NCBI GenBank assembly: GCA_038087015.1
Contig: JASBNA010000002.1
Span: 2,480,001 to 2,544,000 of the forward strand
Source: Cerrena zonata
Taxonomy: Eukaryota > Basidiomycota > Agaricomycetes > Polyporales > Cerrenaceae
Direction: 5' to 3'
Length of the DNA stretch: 64,000 nucleotides
Below the pieces are notes generated by a model. It worked only from the letters and a program-made list of their open reading frames with translations. It was not told where the DNA came from and did no database searches. The position numbers were made by a program, and so were the translations under genes. Below, piece after piece: positions 24,926 to 37,536 of this stretch (the first letter of the stretch is position 1; each line of letters starts with the position of its first letter).

Positions 24926-25266
24926 GAATGACTGAGGCTTTTACAATGGTCAAAAGACCGTGTTTAGTGCTTTCTACAATTGAGTGTAACGCCGTACGGA
25001 AACTAAGTCGCGTAACTGCACTGAACGCGTTCACGTCGCGTAAGCGCTCGTTAAAATGTATTTGGGCGGCTCCATTATGCAGTGCTGGTGCTTACATTGA
25101 TTTTGTATAAACTGCACATAACACGCGAAAGGTATGTCAAGTAAGGATAGCTCTATTCGCGACATAGTACACTATTATACATACAAGATATTGTTCGAAG
25201 ATAATGGTCCATATCATTACTACCAACCGTCCAAACCAAGTTCCGACCCTTATTTAACCGTAAGCT
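24926..25266. other. Spacer between RSC9-like gene and acyltransferase gene
   Basis: About 340 bp. It holds the promoter of the RSC9-like gene and the 3' UTR of the acyltransferase gene. No further gene is supported. Confidence 0.5.
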
Positions 25267-27146
25267 TTACCCCAGGAATTGGTCAACGCAGTCAATGGCG
25301 GCGGCCCAAAACTTATCCACGACGTCATCTGCAAACCCATTCTCGTCGTAACCTAAGCTTATCCAAAGCTTCCCCGCAAAAGTGTAACCGAATAACAACA
25401 TGGCACCGTTTCGTTGACGTGAACCAGTAGTCAGCGTGTGCATCCGGATATATGGGAAATTTGCATGTTTATAAATGCCATCCAGGTTACCAAGCAGCGA
25501 TAACCCCATTAAAGCACTGGAGGGAGCTTCCGCCCGCACTGGAAGCACTCGTTCCGTTGGCGAAGATGCTGAAGGAGGTGAAGGCGGAACCCAGGTTCCT
25601 TTTTCCCTCTCATCGTCTTCCTTCCCCCAGCGCCTCGCTCGTTCGCCTCTTTCTCGTGCCATCTCGTGAGTTCTCGACACAACCAGGGGATTCTTTGCCG
25701 CTTGAGTGCTCTGTTCCTTCGCCTGCCGAGCGCGATGCCAGAAGGTTGACTCCACTTTGTCATCGGAGGGTAAGAAGTTAGGCAAAACGACGTTGAAGTA
25801 TCCGATTGCAAGGAACCAGTAGGAATTCCACGGTGCCGAGGGCTTCACGGTGAAGTAAGGGCGTAAATTGAGAGCCGAATACATCATTGAAGGTAGCTCC
25901 TTTCGTCCATCGCCCATTCGAGCCCAAGCAACATTACAGACGGCGAACAGGGCTGCAGAAATGGAAACTCCGTTAGCTTTGCATTTCTTGAGGATGGCTT
26001 TGGTGCGATCTTCGGGGAACGATATGGTTGGTACGACGGTATGACGTTCCGGGTGCTTTCGGCGAGGGAATGCCTGACCACCTACGAATCTCTCTTGAGA
26101 CATAAGGAAGTCGACATGCGCTGCTGCTTGGCGCATCCTTGTCCATTTGACGGGAATATTTTCCTCCAAGGCTTTTGGTAATATCGCATCCTAGTAAAAA
26201 ATGAGATTTCCTGTAATACATGATCTAAGAGGAAACTTACAGCAGGAGTATCCCATCGTGTTGCCCATTCATCGTCGAGCTGCTGTCTCAGCTCAAGTTC
26301 AGTCTTCTCACTTCCGAGCAAGCTGAAGAAGTCATTTGCAAATTGATGAAGGGCCATTCCATCACCCAGGAAGTGCATAGCACAAATAAGAATATCGTGT
26401 TGCCGTTCTCCGCCGTCCTCGGGGACATCAGATGCCCCAGCCTCAGTCGGGGATAGAGGTGGGGTTGGGATGGAATCAGAACGAGGTGTGGAGACGATGA
26501 GATATGATAGTCGCGTATTCGATAATGTTCGGGGACCATTCAAGTAAGAGTCGATCAACACTGAACCACGATGGTCAATTCGTAGCGCGGGGGATCGAAG
26601 CGGGATACTTACCATCTTTCGATTGCTCTCTGTACTCCAGATACGAATCCGCATCACTCAGGGCATTGTCAGAATTGGCAGGGGCAGTGTAACTATAAGA
26701 TGTTCGAATTTTAGACGGGGCATTGGTTATGGCATTACTGTACTCACACGAAACGAACGTCATCATAATCATGCATCTCAACACTTGATGCAAGTAATGG
26801 ATGTCTAAGCCTTAAGATAGCCCAGACTATTGCAACTCGAGATCGCTTCACGAGGTCCTCGCGCGCTTGAAAACCCAAGTGAAGATACCTAAAACACACG
26901 ACATCTATGAAGGAAGTATCTTAATATCCTGGACGAGGGAACATACATGTCGTTAACGCCTGATTGGCGGGATGGAAGGAAATACGAGAGCTCGGTGTCC
27001 CCCATTTTACGCTCATACTGGAGACGCGAGGTCGAAGATAGCTTGGAGGGGACGTCGAGGACATGGCATGGCGAAACAATGGGAGACTTCTCGTCGTCAC
27101 TTGGGGGTGGTGTCGGAATGAGTCGGTCAACAGCAACTGAAGCCAT
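25267..27146 (-). CDS. CoA-dependent acyltransferase-like protein (HxxxDG family)
   Basis: Five exons (27146-26947, 26888-26748, 26692-26613, 26560-26241, 26190-25267) give 554 residues. The motif ICAMHFLGDGMALHQFANDF holds the catalytic His-x-x-x-Asp-Gly of the chloramphenicol acetyltransferase-like superfamily (BAHD, condensation and alcohol acetyltransferase types). Other conserved-looking parts are YLHLGFQAREDLVKRSRVAI near the N-terminus and ANGVSISAALFAVCNVAWAR in the second half. A low-complexity Arg/Glu/Pro/Ser insertion lies around residues 420-460. The DFGWG motif typical of plant BAHD enzymes is not seen. The substrate cannot be read from the sequence; no other secondary-metabolism genes lie nearby, so a stand-alone acyl transfer role is the most that can be said. 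Confidence 0.75.
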
Positions 27147-28498
27147 TTCAGTAGACAGACAGTAAGGATAAGTGGGGACAGGGTAGCAAAGGCCACCATC
27201 ATGTTGTCACAGAATTAAATCCAGAAAACACAAGGCAAATAACCCCCACAAACAAAGGCAGGCGGTAAACCAAACTGTCACATTTCATTTCGGAGACTCG
27301 GCAGAGGGGGATGGTCATGGCAGATACGTCGACAAGTGACGGGATTGGCCCGCATTGTACCCATCGAATTGAATAAAAATAGCGAAAAGACCACCGAGAG
27401 TCAGAAGCCCCCATCTGAATAAGTCATGGGCCGCGTCTCGACAAACTTTCGAGTTGTGATCGAAAACATGAACCGACGATTTGCGCCTTTCTATTTCAAT
27501 TACAGTCCCACGGACTGTCAACGCCGCATGTGGGAGTAATTAAGGGAGTTGAAGGGGAACAGAGATCTGTTGTAGATCGGAGATTCCGTCTGGCATGAGG
27601 CTCAAATCCAGACAAACTGGCAGCAGACACTGTCGAAACGTGAAAGAACAGAAGAGGACAAGTGTTTTGACCTTGTTTACCGGACGCCGCTAGGGCCTGA
27701 CCACTGCCCTGAAGAGGACATTAAGGGTTAGGCGCTGCGGAACTAGAGAAGAAGAAACAAGAGACTCTGGAGGCCCATGCGTCGACGGTGTGAGCTAAGA
27801 AAAGATACAACTAGACTGGCACCGGCTTTCCAGCATACGTTTGATCGACTCCATGATGATATTGGGGAGAACAGCCGAGTTATCAGGGTGCAGAGCGATA
27901 CGAACAGAAACCGAGGGATCACATGGAAAGTGCTCAAAATGCGAGCGACGAAAAAGAAATGGTAAATTGCAATCCGTGGAGATTTGACCTGAATATGCTG
28001 GGAGCTTGGCCCTGGATGCTTTGAAGAATGGTTGTTGCGAATGGCGACCTGTTACGCCAGGTTACGCCTCGGAGACTGCGGTCATCTTCACTCCACAAGC
28101 ACAAGTAACATAGATGGAAATGTATTAGGAGTGGTGATCTTAACGATATGACAGAGTTTTGGTTCAGGTTATGCGGAGGTTGGTTTGACACAGTGGCCGC
28201 ATGATGGAAAAAGGTCGGGGTCGCGAGCGCCCGCAACCTAATTCAGCCTATACCTACATTGCGTCATGCCAGATCTTGTCCTAACCCAAGAATCTGGACC
28301 AACTGGCGTCGAGCTTCCAGCATGCTGAATTCTACTTTCTGGTTCGTGTGTTTTCACGATGGAGCGTACGAAGAAGGAACAAATTATACATGGTATAATT
28401 ATGATAGAATTAGCTCAGCACAAGGCCTCATAATGAGTACGTAGATATTAACTTGTATCCTATGAATATCAAAACCAAACAAACAAGCAAAATATTAA
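27147..28498. other. About 1.35 kb without a supported gene
   Basis: Both strands contain only short open frames (60-100 codons) without recognisable domains or convincing splice sites. The left part is the upstream region of the acyltransferase gene, and the right part is the 3' flank of the ubiquitin-like gene. No repeat structure was noticed by eye. Confidence 0.5.
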
Positions 28499-29915
28499 CT
28501 AGACAAGCACTTCCATACCTCCCCACTCCAGTACGCGAAGTCCCTCCCCGCTGCATACAGCAGTCATATCTTTAACACCAACGACTTCTCCCCAATCGAA
28601 TGCCGAGACTCTAGCCCAGTCGTCACGAGAGGCTTCGGGAACGCCTTTGAAGAGCATGAATACTCTCGTGACGAGTGCCGGGGTTGGTGACACAGCCATG
28701 GGTGCTGCCTCCTCATATTCCTCCTGAGGAAGGAATCGGAGCGCAATATGAGCATGTTTCAACAACGATGGAAGCCAATATCTGTAACCATATAGCTTTA
28801 GAGAGCAAGACAATATAGAAGTAATTCACGAACGTGATGAATGATGTCCTTGCTTCAACATGAAGGCCTAGTTGAAGGAGGGTGCAGTCAAGATACTTGG
28901 GTACCTCGTTAATGGTGAGAAGCACACTGTTAGTTGAGTTCACGATGGGCGCCGCAGGATCGAAAGCAAGAGAAGGGATTCGAGGTGACGAAGGCGGCGT
29001 GTCAATATCTAAGGCGACCGGGTTTGATCTACACAAGTGTGTATTCCATAAATAAACCAAAATTGAGGAAGAGAGAGAGAGAGAGAAAACGTACTCAGCT
29101 TCCCAATAAAGATAAGAGACGTCCGTTTCCGTGTTTCGGCATCTGAGTATACCATCAGGTCGAGCATGCACATTCCAAACAATACTGTCGCCCTTTGACG
29201 ATATAGGAGCAGGATAAATGGCGGAGAAGGACCAATTACGAGTCAGTGATAGCGAGACCGATGCATCTACCGGGGTTGGGGTAAACAGATAGATAACAGG
29301 TTTGCCTCCTACCAAACGCGGAACTGAGTCAAGGCATGCGTTTCGTTGGATATTGTAGTCCGAGAGCGTCCTGCCATCCTCAAGTTGCTTTCCTTCATAA
29401 AACAGCCTGTGTTGGTCTGGATACGTCCCCGTACGATCGTGGAATGTCTCTTTCACATCATCGATAGTATCTGAAGACTCGACAGGGATAGAGAACCTCT
29501 CGCCAGACGGTGTTACTATGAAGATACGCATCCCACCCTGGGAGCTGCACGAATGGATAGGCGGTATCAAACGAGCAGTGACGACTGTGATATGGTCTCG
29601 AAGTGCCGGCCAAGCTGCTGGATCAATTTCAAGAATTGTATCGCCAAAGGATGGAAGGTGGGTAGACAGCTGTAAGTCTCTATGGGAGAACGCTGCAATT
29701 TTCAAAAGACGTATGACTCCTTTTCTTAGATCCTGTAGAAATAATTAAGAACGTTGACAATTATCTCGGAACAGTAAAAAAAAAATTGATACCTCATATG
29801 TGTCTGGTTTTATCGTAACATAGCTTCGTCCGGCATAGTCCACTTGAAGAAACTCTTGGACGATGACTTCATTATATGGAATTTGCTTCTGTGAGTTTTT
29901 CGTAACACGGGGCAT
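28499..29915 (-). CDS. Ubiquitin-like-domain protein of an Agaricomycete family
   Basis: Four exons (29915-29793, 29732-29095, 29028-28834, 28781-28499) encode 412 residues. After an N-terminal region comes a ubiquitin-like fold: [20 protein letters not shown] then [20 protein letters not shown], with [20 protein letters not shown] matching the ubiquitin segment around its Ile44 face. No C-terminal diglycine follows, so it is not a conjugated modifier. A second domain has [20 protein letters not shown] and VSYLYWEAE, a combination I associate with an expanded mushroom family of unknown role. The C-terminus is [20 protein letters not shown] then [13 protein letters not shown] decayed copy lies near 60.2 kb and a third copy begins at the right edge. 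A GA dinucleotide run (about 29071-29086) sits in the second intron. Confidence 0.8.
29071..29086. repeat. Short GA microsatellite in an intron
   Basis: About eight GA units occur inside the second intron of the ubiquitin-like gene. It is a simple repeat without a proposed role. Confidence 0.8.
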
Positions 29916-30650
29916 CGTACTAGTTCAGCCTCAGGTAGTCGTCGTCGAGGACAGACTCCGAAGAAATGTAGGCGCCCATGCAGGACCAACTTCAAGTTCA
30001 AGAAGCCAACCTACTCACCAGAGTACGAAGACACGTACCGACATCTGTCTACGAGTTATTCCAACTTGAGGTGTTAATATCAATTATGTATCTGAATTGA
30101 CAGTCATTGTACCATCACTTACCTGAACTAAGATATACACCACCAGGTATTGCCTCGAGCTTGGCAGAGGCTCGGTCAAGTTACGGTTGAGTACATAGTT
30201 TCAAACTGTAACTTTGTCAGTGCACACAAGGATCAAGCCGAGATATAGTAACATGTGGTAGTACGAATGAACTGCAGTCCCGTGAGCATTTTGCTTACCA
30301 GATATATTCACACTCTAGCAGCTCCACACCCGAATGCACCTCCCGCAAGTTACAGGAAGAAATACATATCCAGAGCCGTTTAGTTCCTGCAACTTAACTC
30401 GACCACCCACGCAGATAATGCATACATGTATACCACATGGTACCGTATCTCGTATTCTATTCGTCGTATTCGATAGTCCCAACCGAAAGGTCCGTTCAAA
30501 GTCCCGTCTCATGTCATTCCAAGCGAATTCCGCGTCAGGATCAAAACAGTTTCCTATGTCTCTTCTGTCTGATGCGGCGCACAATCGTCGATAGTCGTGG
30601 ATGGAATTCCCTACATTGATACAACACCCGTAAACTGTGTGAAAGTCCGT
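29916..30650. other. Spacer of about 735 bp, no gene seen
   Basis: The spacer lies between the start of the ubiquitin-like gene and the stop of the transporter gene. A minus-strand frame at 30584-30315 has no recognisable features. Confidence 0.5.
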
Positions 30651-32113
30651 TCAACGCCGAATCTTATGCTTCTCTTCTTCATCAGCCTCCCAAACCACTG
30701 TGGTCTCCTCCAGCTCAACATCCTTGGCGCGGTTATTTTCGATGTCGCTTGGCTGAGGCCTCGGTACTGGCGGACGTGATTGCGCGGATTCAACGGATTT
30801 AACCCATGTGTAGAACATGGTTCCCAGGAGAATCACAAGAATAGACACGGTACGATTCCTAATCCGCGGGAAAAGATGGCGTCAGCCATAATCGGACAAA
30901 AAAGATGATCAAAAGGAAGGTGTAGTCGTTGTATGTGTCCAAGCGGAAATGAAACTGGACTTACACAGTGAGAAGGTCGCTGAAAATCCAGACACCCAGG
31001 AGAGTCTGGAGCACTGAACGGGCCGCCTAGATATCATGTCAAATGTCAGAGAAGCGAGTAGACAGATAGACCGAGACGAGCTATTAGCATTCCATCCCAG
31101 CAAACGTCAGAAGTGACTGATACTCACACTGGAGAACATATGTGTGATTGGACTGGTGACCTTGATGCTGAGCAATCCTGCCACACAGAGCAGGAAGCCG
31201 AAAACACCGGTAACGAAGCTCCCCCACGCAAATACAGTACCATTCCAGGATGGCGTATGAATGAGCTCTTGTAATTTACTCGCTTCTCCTTGGAGAAGGA
31301 TGAAAGGTGCCAAAAATATCGCAGACCCCAGGTTTTGCCAATAGGCGAGTTGGATAGTTGAATTGTTGGCATGGGGAAGAGAACTCTTGATGAGAACTGC
31401 ATGGACAGCGATGAAAATCGAAGAAAGAACGCCATAGAAAATCGACAAAGTGCTAGGATTGGAAGCCAATCTCTGAGCATCCTCAATGGAGTGAGGTGCG
31501 ACACCGAGCAAAAACCCGAATGTGACGATAATCGCAGCTGCAATTACCCGGAGAGAAGGGAAGCTCCTCGTGACCGCTGAAGAAACGAAGATGGTAAGAG
31601 GTAATACCAGTCCTCGTGCGATCTAGAACGATTCGCTTTAGCGGTTGGAAATTCTCATAATGAATTCATCTAACCTGGAAAAATGAAGCCTCTACTCCCC
31701 GGAGACAAAGAATATTGAACACAAGTCCGATTATGTTCACCAGGGTAACCGGGGTCAACTTCTTCGCTGTCTTCAAGTCCAACTTAGGAATCTCAACTTT
31801 CGGCGTGCAAAGGGCCGCAGCATGGAGCAACACGACAGCCATAATAAGTTGTATCAAGAGAAACAGTAATGGCAAGTCTGGCGAGGAGTTGAGTACGGCC
31901 TTGTTCCTATTCGGGGATAGGGTTATAAGCGTTTATTTAGTTGGAGCTCGAAAGACGGACATACACAAAGACCATCTGGAGGATAACTCATTATTTCGAT
32001 GAATGTTTAGTATATTTGAACACACATACTACCAATGCTGCACCCATGTAGAAGGAGACAACGCCGGCAACCTTGAGGGTCTGCTTCATGTCGGGGTTGC
32101 TTTTGTGATCCAT
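30651..32113 (-). CDS. Nucleotide-sugar transporter, GDP-fucose transporter type (SLC35C1-like)
   Basis: Six exons (32113-32030, 31975-31965, 31906-31675, 31622-31128, 31026-30965, 30858-30651) encode 363 residues. About ten hydrophobic helices are present. Typical drug/metabolite transporter features are SFYMGAALVMVFVNKAVLNS, SPDLPLLFLLIQLIMAVVLL and ASFFQIARGLVLPLTIFVSS, and a late helix pair ending SIKVTSPITHMFSSAARSVL. The hydrophilic tail is acidic and faces the cytosol in this family. Such proteins exchange GDP-sugars for GMP across the Golgi membrane. The substrate GDP-fucose is inferred from overall resemblance and from the divergent neighbour, an O-fucosyltransferase-like gene. Exon 2 has only 11 bases. 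A longer in-frame start exists upstream (about 32200); 32113 was preferred because MDHKSNPD leads straight into the first helix. Confidence 0.85.
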
Positions 32114-33053
32114 GATGGGGAGTATACTGTATAGGGGAGGGGATAGGACAGCAAGAGGAATGGGAGGATCACGACCCTCGTACGAGGGGATAGACTTCAA
32201 GCCCGAGAGCCATTAATAGGACTGGGAATTGGTAGGCGATCGGGGATGTAAGACGGACATGAGGAAAGGGGCCGCAGTGACGTTCGAAGTACATCTGCCG
32301 CCGTACGGCGAAATCAGACCCTTCAGTCAAAAAGCAAACAAATCCGTGGGGGCGCCCAAACAAGTAGATGCGGTCCGACACCTGTCACCTTCGAAGGAAA
32401 AGCGGGAAAGACTGAATATGGTCGTAATCCTGCTGCAACAGTGCGGTGGAGAAGACACCGTGTACATGCGGTGATGGATTGTTGTCGGTTACGAGATGGC
32501 TGACATCTGTTAACAATCACACCCCATACGACAATCTGACAGAGAATTTTGAAAGCGATTCTCAAGGAGAGGTACCTCAATTTCGCTTCCGATGTCAAGC
32601 TTTGAATTCACCCTAGTTCATCCTGAATGTAAATAGCTCGTAAACTCGTGGCTAGCTCTCGAACACACCTGGCAAAATGCTGACCATAACGGGCCTGACC
32701 TAGATGCAGCCTGCAGGTCACAACTCGAGGCGAGCTATGTGACTGCAAACGACCATGCGACGTGACAATTTCCATAAAGTGCCTCATTACAGCGTGACAT
32801 GCAGTGATATTCTGTCACAAAGGCTCCAGTACCTCGATCGGTGATCAGATCTTTGGCGTCTATGCGGCGTAATGCAGGGCACTGGCAGGAGGCCTGAACT
32901 TAGGCTTCGGAAAGTGTTCAATCTTGCGAATTTCAGACTAAGGTGATAATAATATGGTTATCATGGCAGTGACATCCCGGACATCTTGCCTACTCACCAC
33001 TATCTGCTCTGCGCAACACCTCCCCCCCTTCTCCATCCCGGCCTAGTCTGACG
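32114..33053. other. Shared upstream region of the transporter and fucosyltransferase-like genes
   Basis: About 940 bp lie between two divergent start codons with no supported gene. Co-regulation of the two genes from this region is possible but not shown by any recognised motif. Confidence 0.5.
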
Positions 33054-35044
33054 ATGAAGGGCTCACCAGATGTAAATTCTGGTCATGCTCGCTCTGATTC
33101 CAACGTCCCGTTGCTGCCCTACGCCGAACATTCCAGGCCATCTACTCCTGTAACTTCAAAGCTCAGCTATACTGGAAGGCAGCCCGCCGTCGATATCCAG
33201 CGTCGTCGAATCGTCTTCCTTGCCGGAGCTGTCCTTTCTGTGGTCTCGGTGATGGCTCTCGCCATGCTCACCATAGGTCGCTCGACTGGCTACGTCGTTT
33301 CTGAGATGGACGGACAATTTTCTTTGTCATCAAACACAACAATACCGCCCTCTGTCAGTGTCACAGCGTCTTCAGATTCCGCCCCAGCCTTAGCGTCCCC
33401 TGAAGCGTCTCACGAACAATACGACGAGATCGTTGCAGTCACCCCTTCCTACCCACAAACACTGTTGGGACCTCCTACAGACCGCTTCAGGGATAACCTA
33501 CGGAACGATACCAAGTACATTACCTCTTGGATTTCAGCTGGATGGAGTAAGTCGCAGTTTCACTCACAATACAATTTGTCTGATTCCCGGCCGATCCAAT
33601 CCAGACAACGATGTTATGACTTATGCGAATCTGATATACCTCGGCCAGATAACTGACCGTGTGCCCGTTATTGGCTTATTCACTCCGTCTCACATCGGGG
33701 GCGATGCGCCTCCTATCGCTTTCGGGGAGGTCTTCAATGTTTCTCGATTTATCGAAGACTCCAGCATACCAATTGTAGAATGGGATGATGTTAAAAATCC
33801 CGACAGCGAAGTGGTCGAAGACCTTGGCTGTTGGAACATCTGGGAAGCAGTACAATACTATGAGCACCATCCCCGTGGGAGCACTGTCCCCGATTGGGTC
33901 GGACTAGGTTCGTCATGGTTCTTAGAACCTTCTTTGACGTGGAGCTTACTTTAGATTGGGTTTATCTAGACATTTCCTACACTCGCGGTCCTGATTGGCT
34001 TAAAAAGATACCCAACTACGAGCACAACAAATGTAGCACTTTCTGGGCCCTTGCTCGCCTGGCATACCCGGAGGACCGCAACAAGAACATTGGAAATGCC
34101 CTACCATCTCCCGTACACAAGACCGTGCTCGATCCGGATGAACATATGCTTTGTTACGACTACTTGTATTATGCTTGTGCGGATCAGGTACGCTCCATTG
34201 GAAATTCTAACCTATTGTGACACACCACTCACTATCAGTGTTAATGGCAGGAATTTGAGTTTGAATGGGAATATGCCCCAGCTTGGAAATATGTTGCAAG
34301 GTATCTCCGCTGGTCCGACCCAGTCCAGGAAACAGCAGCGGCTTATGTGAATCGTCTATTCGGCCTACCCGATGATGCCGCAGTACCTCCGGTGCGTTAT
34401 CATATTTCATTTCTAAAGATACTCAGATTGAATTGTGATATAGTATATCACTATCCATGTTCGTCATGGTGATTTCAACGGCTGGTGCTGGGAAGCCGAA
34501 ACAGCTGAGGACTGCTTTGCTCCACTTACCGCCATTGCTCGGCGCGTCAGGTGAGTTAACAATACATCTTATCTGGTCCCGAAACCTAAACTCTGTGGTG
34601 ATACGTAGGGAAGTGCAAGATGAAATCCGCGTTCGGAAGGGGATCGATATCCCGATGACGAGAGTTATCATGACCAGCGACGATCGGAACGAAACATGGT
34701 GGGACGAAGTGAAATCGTATGGCTGGGCGCGTATGGACCACACCGAACAACAGACGGTCGAGCACTATGGTCGCTGGTATGTCATCCAAAGTTTGCCGTC
34801 TGACTGTGCCGAGCGCATCCTCATCCTCATGCTGACCCCATTTCTCGACAGGTATCCTGTCATCCTCGATTCCGCGATTCAATCTAATGGCCTTGGCTTC
34901 GTTGGAACTGACCGTTCAACCTTCTCGATTCTGTCTATGCGCAGGGTGCAAGATTGGCACGGCGGTGCGACGCGTCTGGTGAAATGGGGAAAGAAGGACG
35001 CAGATGCTCATCGCAAACGCATGGCTATGGAATACCCTGAGTGA
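33054..35044 (+). CDS. GDP-fucose protein O-fucosyltransferase-like type II membrane enzyme
   Basis: Seven exons (33054-33546, 33605-33907, 33970-34187, 34251-34391, 34444-34550, 34609-34776, 34852-35044) encode 540 residues. A short cytoplasmic part precedes one hydrophobic helix (IVFLAGAVLSVVSVMALAML), a signal anchor, so the rest should be lumenal. The stem is Ser/Thr/Pro-rich with NTT and NDT sequons. The catalytic part has NNDVMTYANLIYLGQITDRV, FTPSHIGGDAPPIAFGEVF and YITIHVRHGDF; the last carries the His-x-Arg-x-Gly-Asp nucleotide-binding motif of the O-FucT fold. RVIMTSDDRNETWW and FVGTDRSTFSILS fit the C-terminal half of that fold. The acceptor is unknown. The gene is divergent from a GDP-fucose-type transporter, which supports a Golgi role. 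Confidence 0.82.
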
Positions 35045-35340
35045 TTCTCTGTATGTGGTCTTCTTATCTGGACTTCCGGTTCCGTTCCCGCTCTATGAAC
35101 ACTTTTGGAATAACCCATGGACTTGGACATAGCTCCACGTACTTTAGTTGTGCTATTTATCGATGGATTAACTAGACGGATCTTAGATGTTTGTGCTATT
35201 TACCCCCACGTATAGTGTACCTTGTTGTATCATACCTCACATTGCTGTTATTGCGCTATCCACATTCCTTCTTCGTATTATTAGACTCCGACGTCATAGT
35301 ATCTCGGCGCCAGTTCCCCAATACATCTTGGTTCTGTACA

Positions 35341-37379
35341 ATGACAATCCCCAGCCTGCCCGAGGAAGTCTACTCTGAAATTCTAAAACACATCCCGACC
35401 ACGGATGACCTTGGAATTAAGCTGCTGTCCACCTTTCAACAATGTAACACTCTTCTCCGAGCAGCAGCCCTTGCACCCGAAGTCTGGGAACCACATTACC
35501 GCACTCGGTATCTGCATTGCGTAGAAGACAAAGAACGAGCACGGAGGGATGCTACAGCAGGCAACTGGAGGGAACTTTACATACAGAGAAGGCGTTTGGA
35601 TCAAATGGCTTTACATCTGCTTGACGAAATCCGAAGAGACCCAAGAGAGCGTCCTCGGAAAGCCTCTGTTATCGCCGACCTATCTTTCGACGTTTGGGAT
35701 GCTCTTAGACTGGAGTCTAAAATACCGATACCGAATTGTTTCCAATACTCAGGTGGACGGCAGGATGACATTCCGAAAGATGCTCCACCCCGCCGTTTTT
35801 GGGCAAACGTCTTTCTGGGCGTAATTGCAAGACGCCAGACGGTCAGAATTTGGCATGGCGCATTTAGGCGGAATGAGGACCTCTCATTTGAGGTGGCTTT
35901 AGCTAGCCTCTCGACTATGTTTGATGTATCTATCAAAGAGGTATCTGTGTAATATGTCATCTCAAATGGCCACCCGAATTAATTTGTTTCAGGTCACCAT
36001 AATGCTGGACAATATATTTGAACAGTGCAAACAAGAACTTCTTGACGCAGATATTTGTCTAGACCCCAGGAATCCCACATATGACGTTTGGGACCTATGC
36101 ACCCAAATCCGTTCTATTCTGAGGGACAAGGGGTTTCGCCTAGCTAGTGGTTAGCATTTCAATTATGTTATTCGTCGCGCTATGTACTCATTTGCAAATC
36201 GCAGGTAACAGATTCAATCGTGTTTTATCACAGTTCCCTCATGACTTCCTGCTATCAGGACAGAGAGATACCATTCCTATGTCTCTCATATACGTCTTCG
36301 TTGCGATATGTCGACGCCTCGGTATTTCCGCGTACCCCATTAACTCTCCGGGGGCCGTCCTAGCACGCGTCTGCACATCAGACGGGGACCGAATCGTAGA
36401 CATGCGTAGCGCAAAACGTCTAGTGTCGCCCGAACAGGCCTCAGAATTACTTCATCCGTTGGGTGCGTTCGCTAGTGAAGCGGGGGCTTCGTCAACAGAT
36501 GCAGCCAGTTCAACTACGATGCTGAGCAGGGCCTTTGACAACCTTCTAAACTTCATACAGTACGAAAGGACGTTTGAAAATGACCATAGATCTTTCGATT
36601 GGCGGGAAGCTGCTTACTATACTATCGTCCTTGGCAGGGAGTTTGATCGAGACGGGCAGATTGACTTCATACTCCCCTTACCCCCATCGGCGAAGGTATT
36701 TGATTATCAGCTCGTGCTACAGGACACATTATGCCCGCTTCTCTCGGGAAACAGGCGCACTGTTATCCAAAGGATATGTACGAAACGCATCGAAGAAGAA
36801 GAAAAGGTGTCAACCCAAGTGCGATCAAGGAAAGATTCGGGCGTCAGTACCGTCCGATACTTTGTTGGACTGGTCTTTCGACATGCAGCTCTACGCTACA
36901 TAGGATGTATATACGGATGGGATGTGAGATCACTGTGCATTCGTCATATATTCATCATGCTTACTAAACTACCTCTTTGTGTAGGCAACTTGTGAAGCAG
37001 ATGAACATTGGATGACCGAAATGCAGATCGACCGTCTTGAGTATGGCCGTAATCAACCATTCTACAAAGTATTCACTGTGGATGCACGTACCCGTTGTGA
37101 GTCCTGCTATTCCTCACCCCTCATAATTGATGTCCAATGCCTGTTAACAATTGTATAGATGTGGCACAGGAAAACATCCGTTATAGCATGCCTTCTAAAC
37201 TCAATAAAGAGCTCGTTCAGGTGTATGAATCAAACTCTACCTTCGGGCGTCATTTTAATGGTATTTCCGATGATGGTTCACGATTGTTGATGTCAGATGA
37301 GCTCAAGTATCGATATCCCGACGATGATGATTATGGAAGGATTTGGTTACGAGATAATAGACTAGAGGAAGAGGGATAG
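35341..37379 (+). CDS. FBXO21-like F-box protein with SirB1 transglutaminase-like and YccV-like domains
   Basis: Five exons (35341-35940, 35993-36149, 36205-36923, 36985-37096, 37159-37379) encode 602 residues. An F-box is seen at residues 1-45 (IPSLPEEVYSEILKHIPTTD ... APEVWEPHY). The middle has the SirB1_N/transglutaminase-like segment with RDTIPMSLIYVFVAICRRLG and ISAYPINSPGAVLARV. The C-terminal part (VRYFVGLVFRHAALRYIGCI then YGWDATCEADEHWM) matches the YccV/HspQ-like hemimethylated-DNA-binding fold. The same three-domain order defines animal FBXO21, an SCF ubiquitin ligase receptor. The role here, targeting substrates for ubiquitination, is inferred from family. The gene converges on the membrane protein gene to its right. 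Confidence 0.88.
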
Positions 37380-37536
37380 GTATTGGTACTAACATTAATT
37401 GATCTACAAGTAAGCATGTCGACGACTACAAAATACAAAAACACTGGATAGAAAGGACTGTTAATACACGAATCGAAACAGACATGAAGCAAACGCATTG
37501 GGTTCTTATATACAAAATAAAATCCAAGTCGATCCG

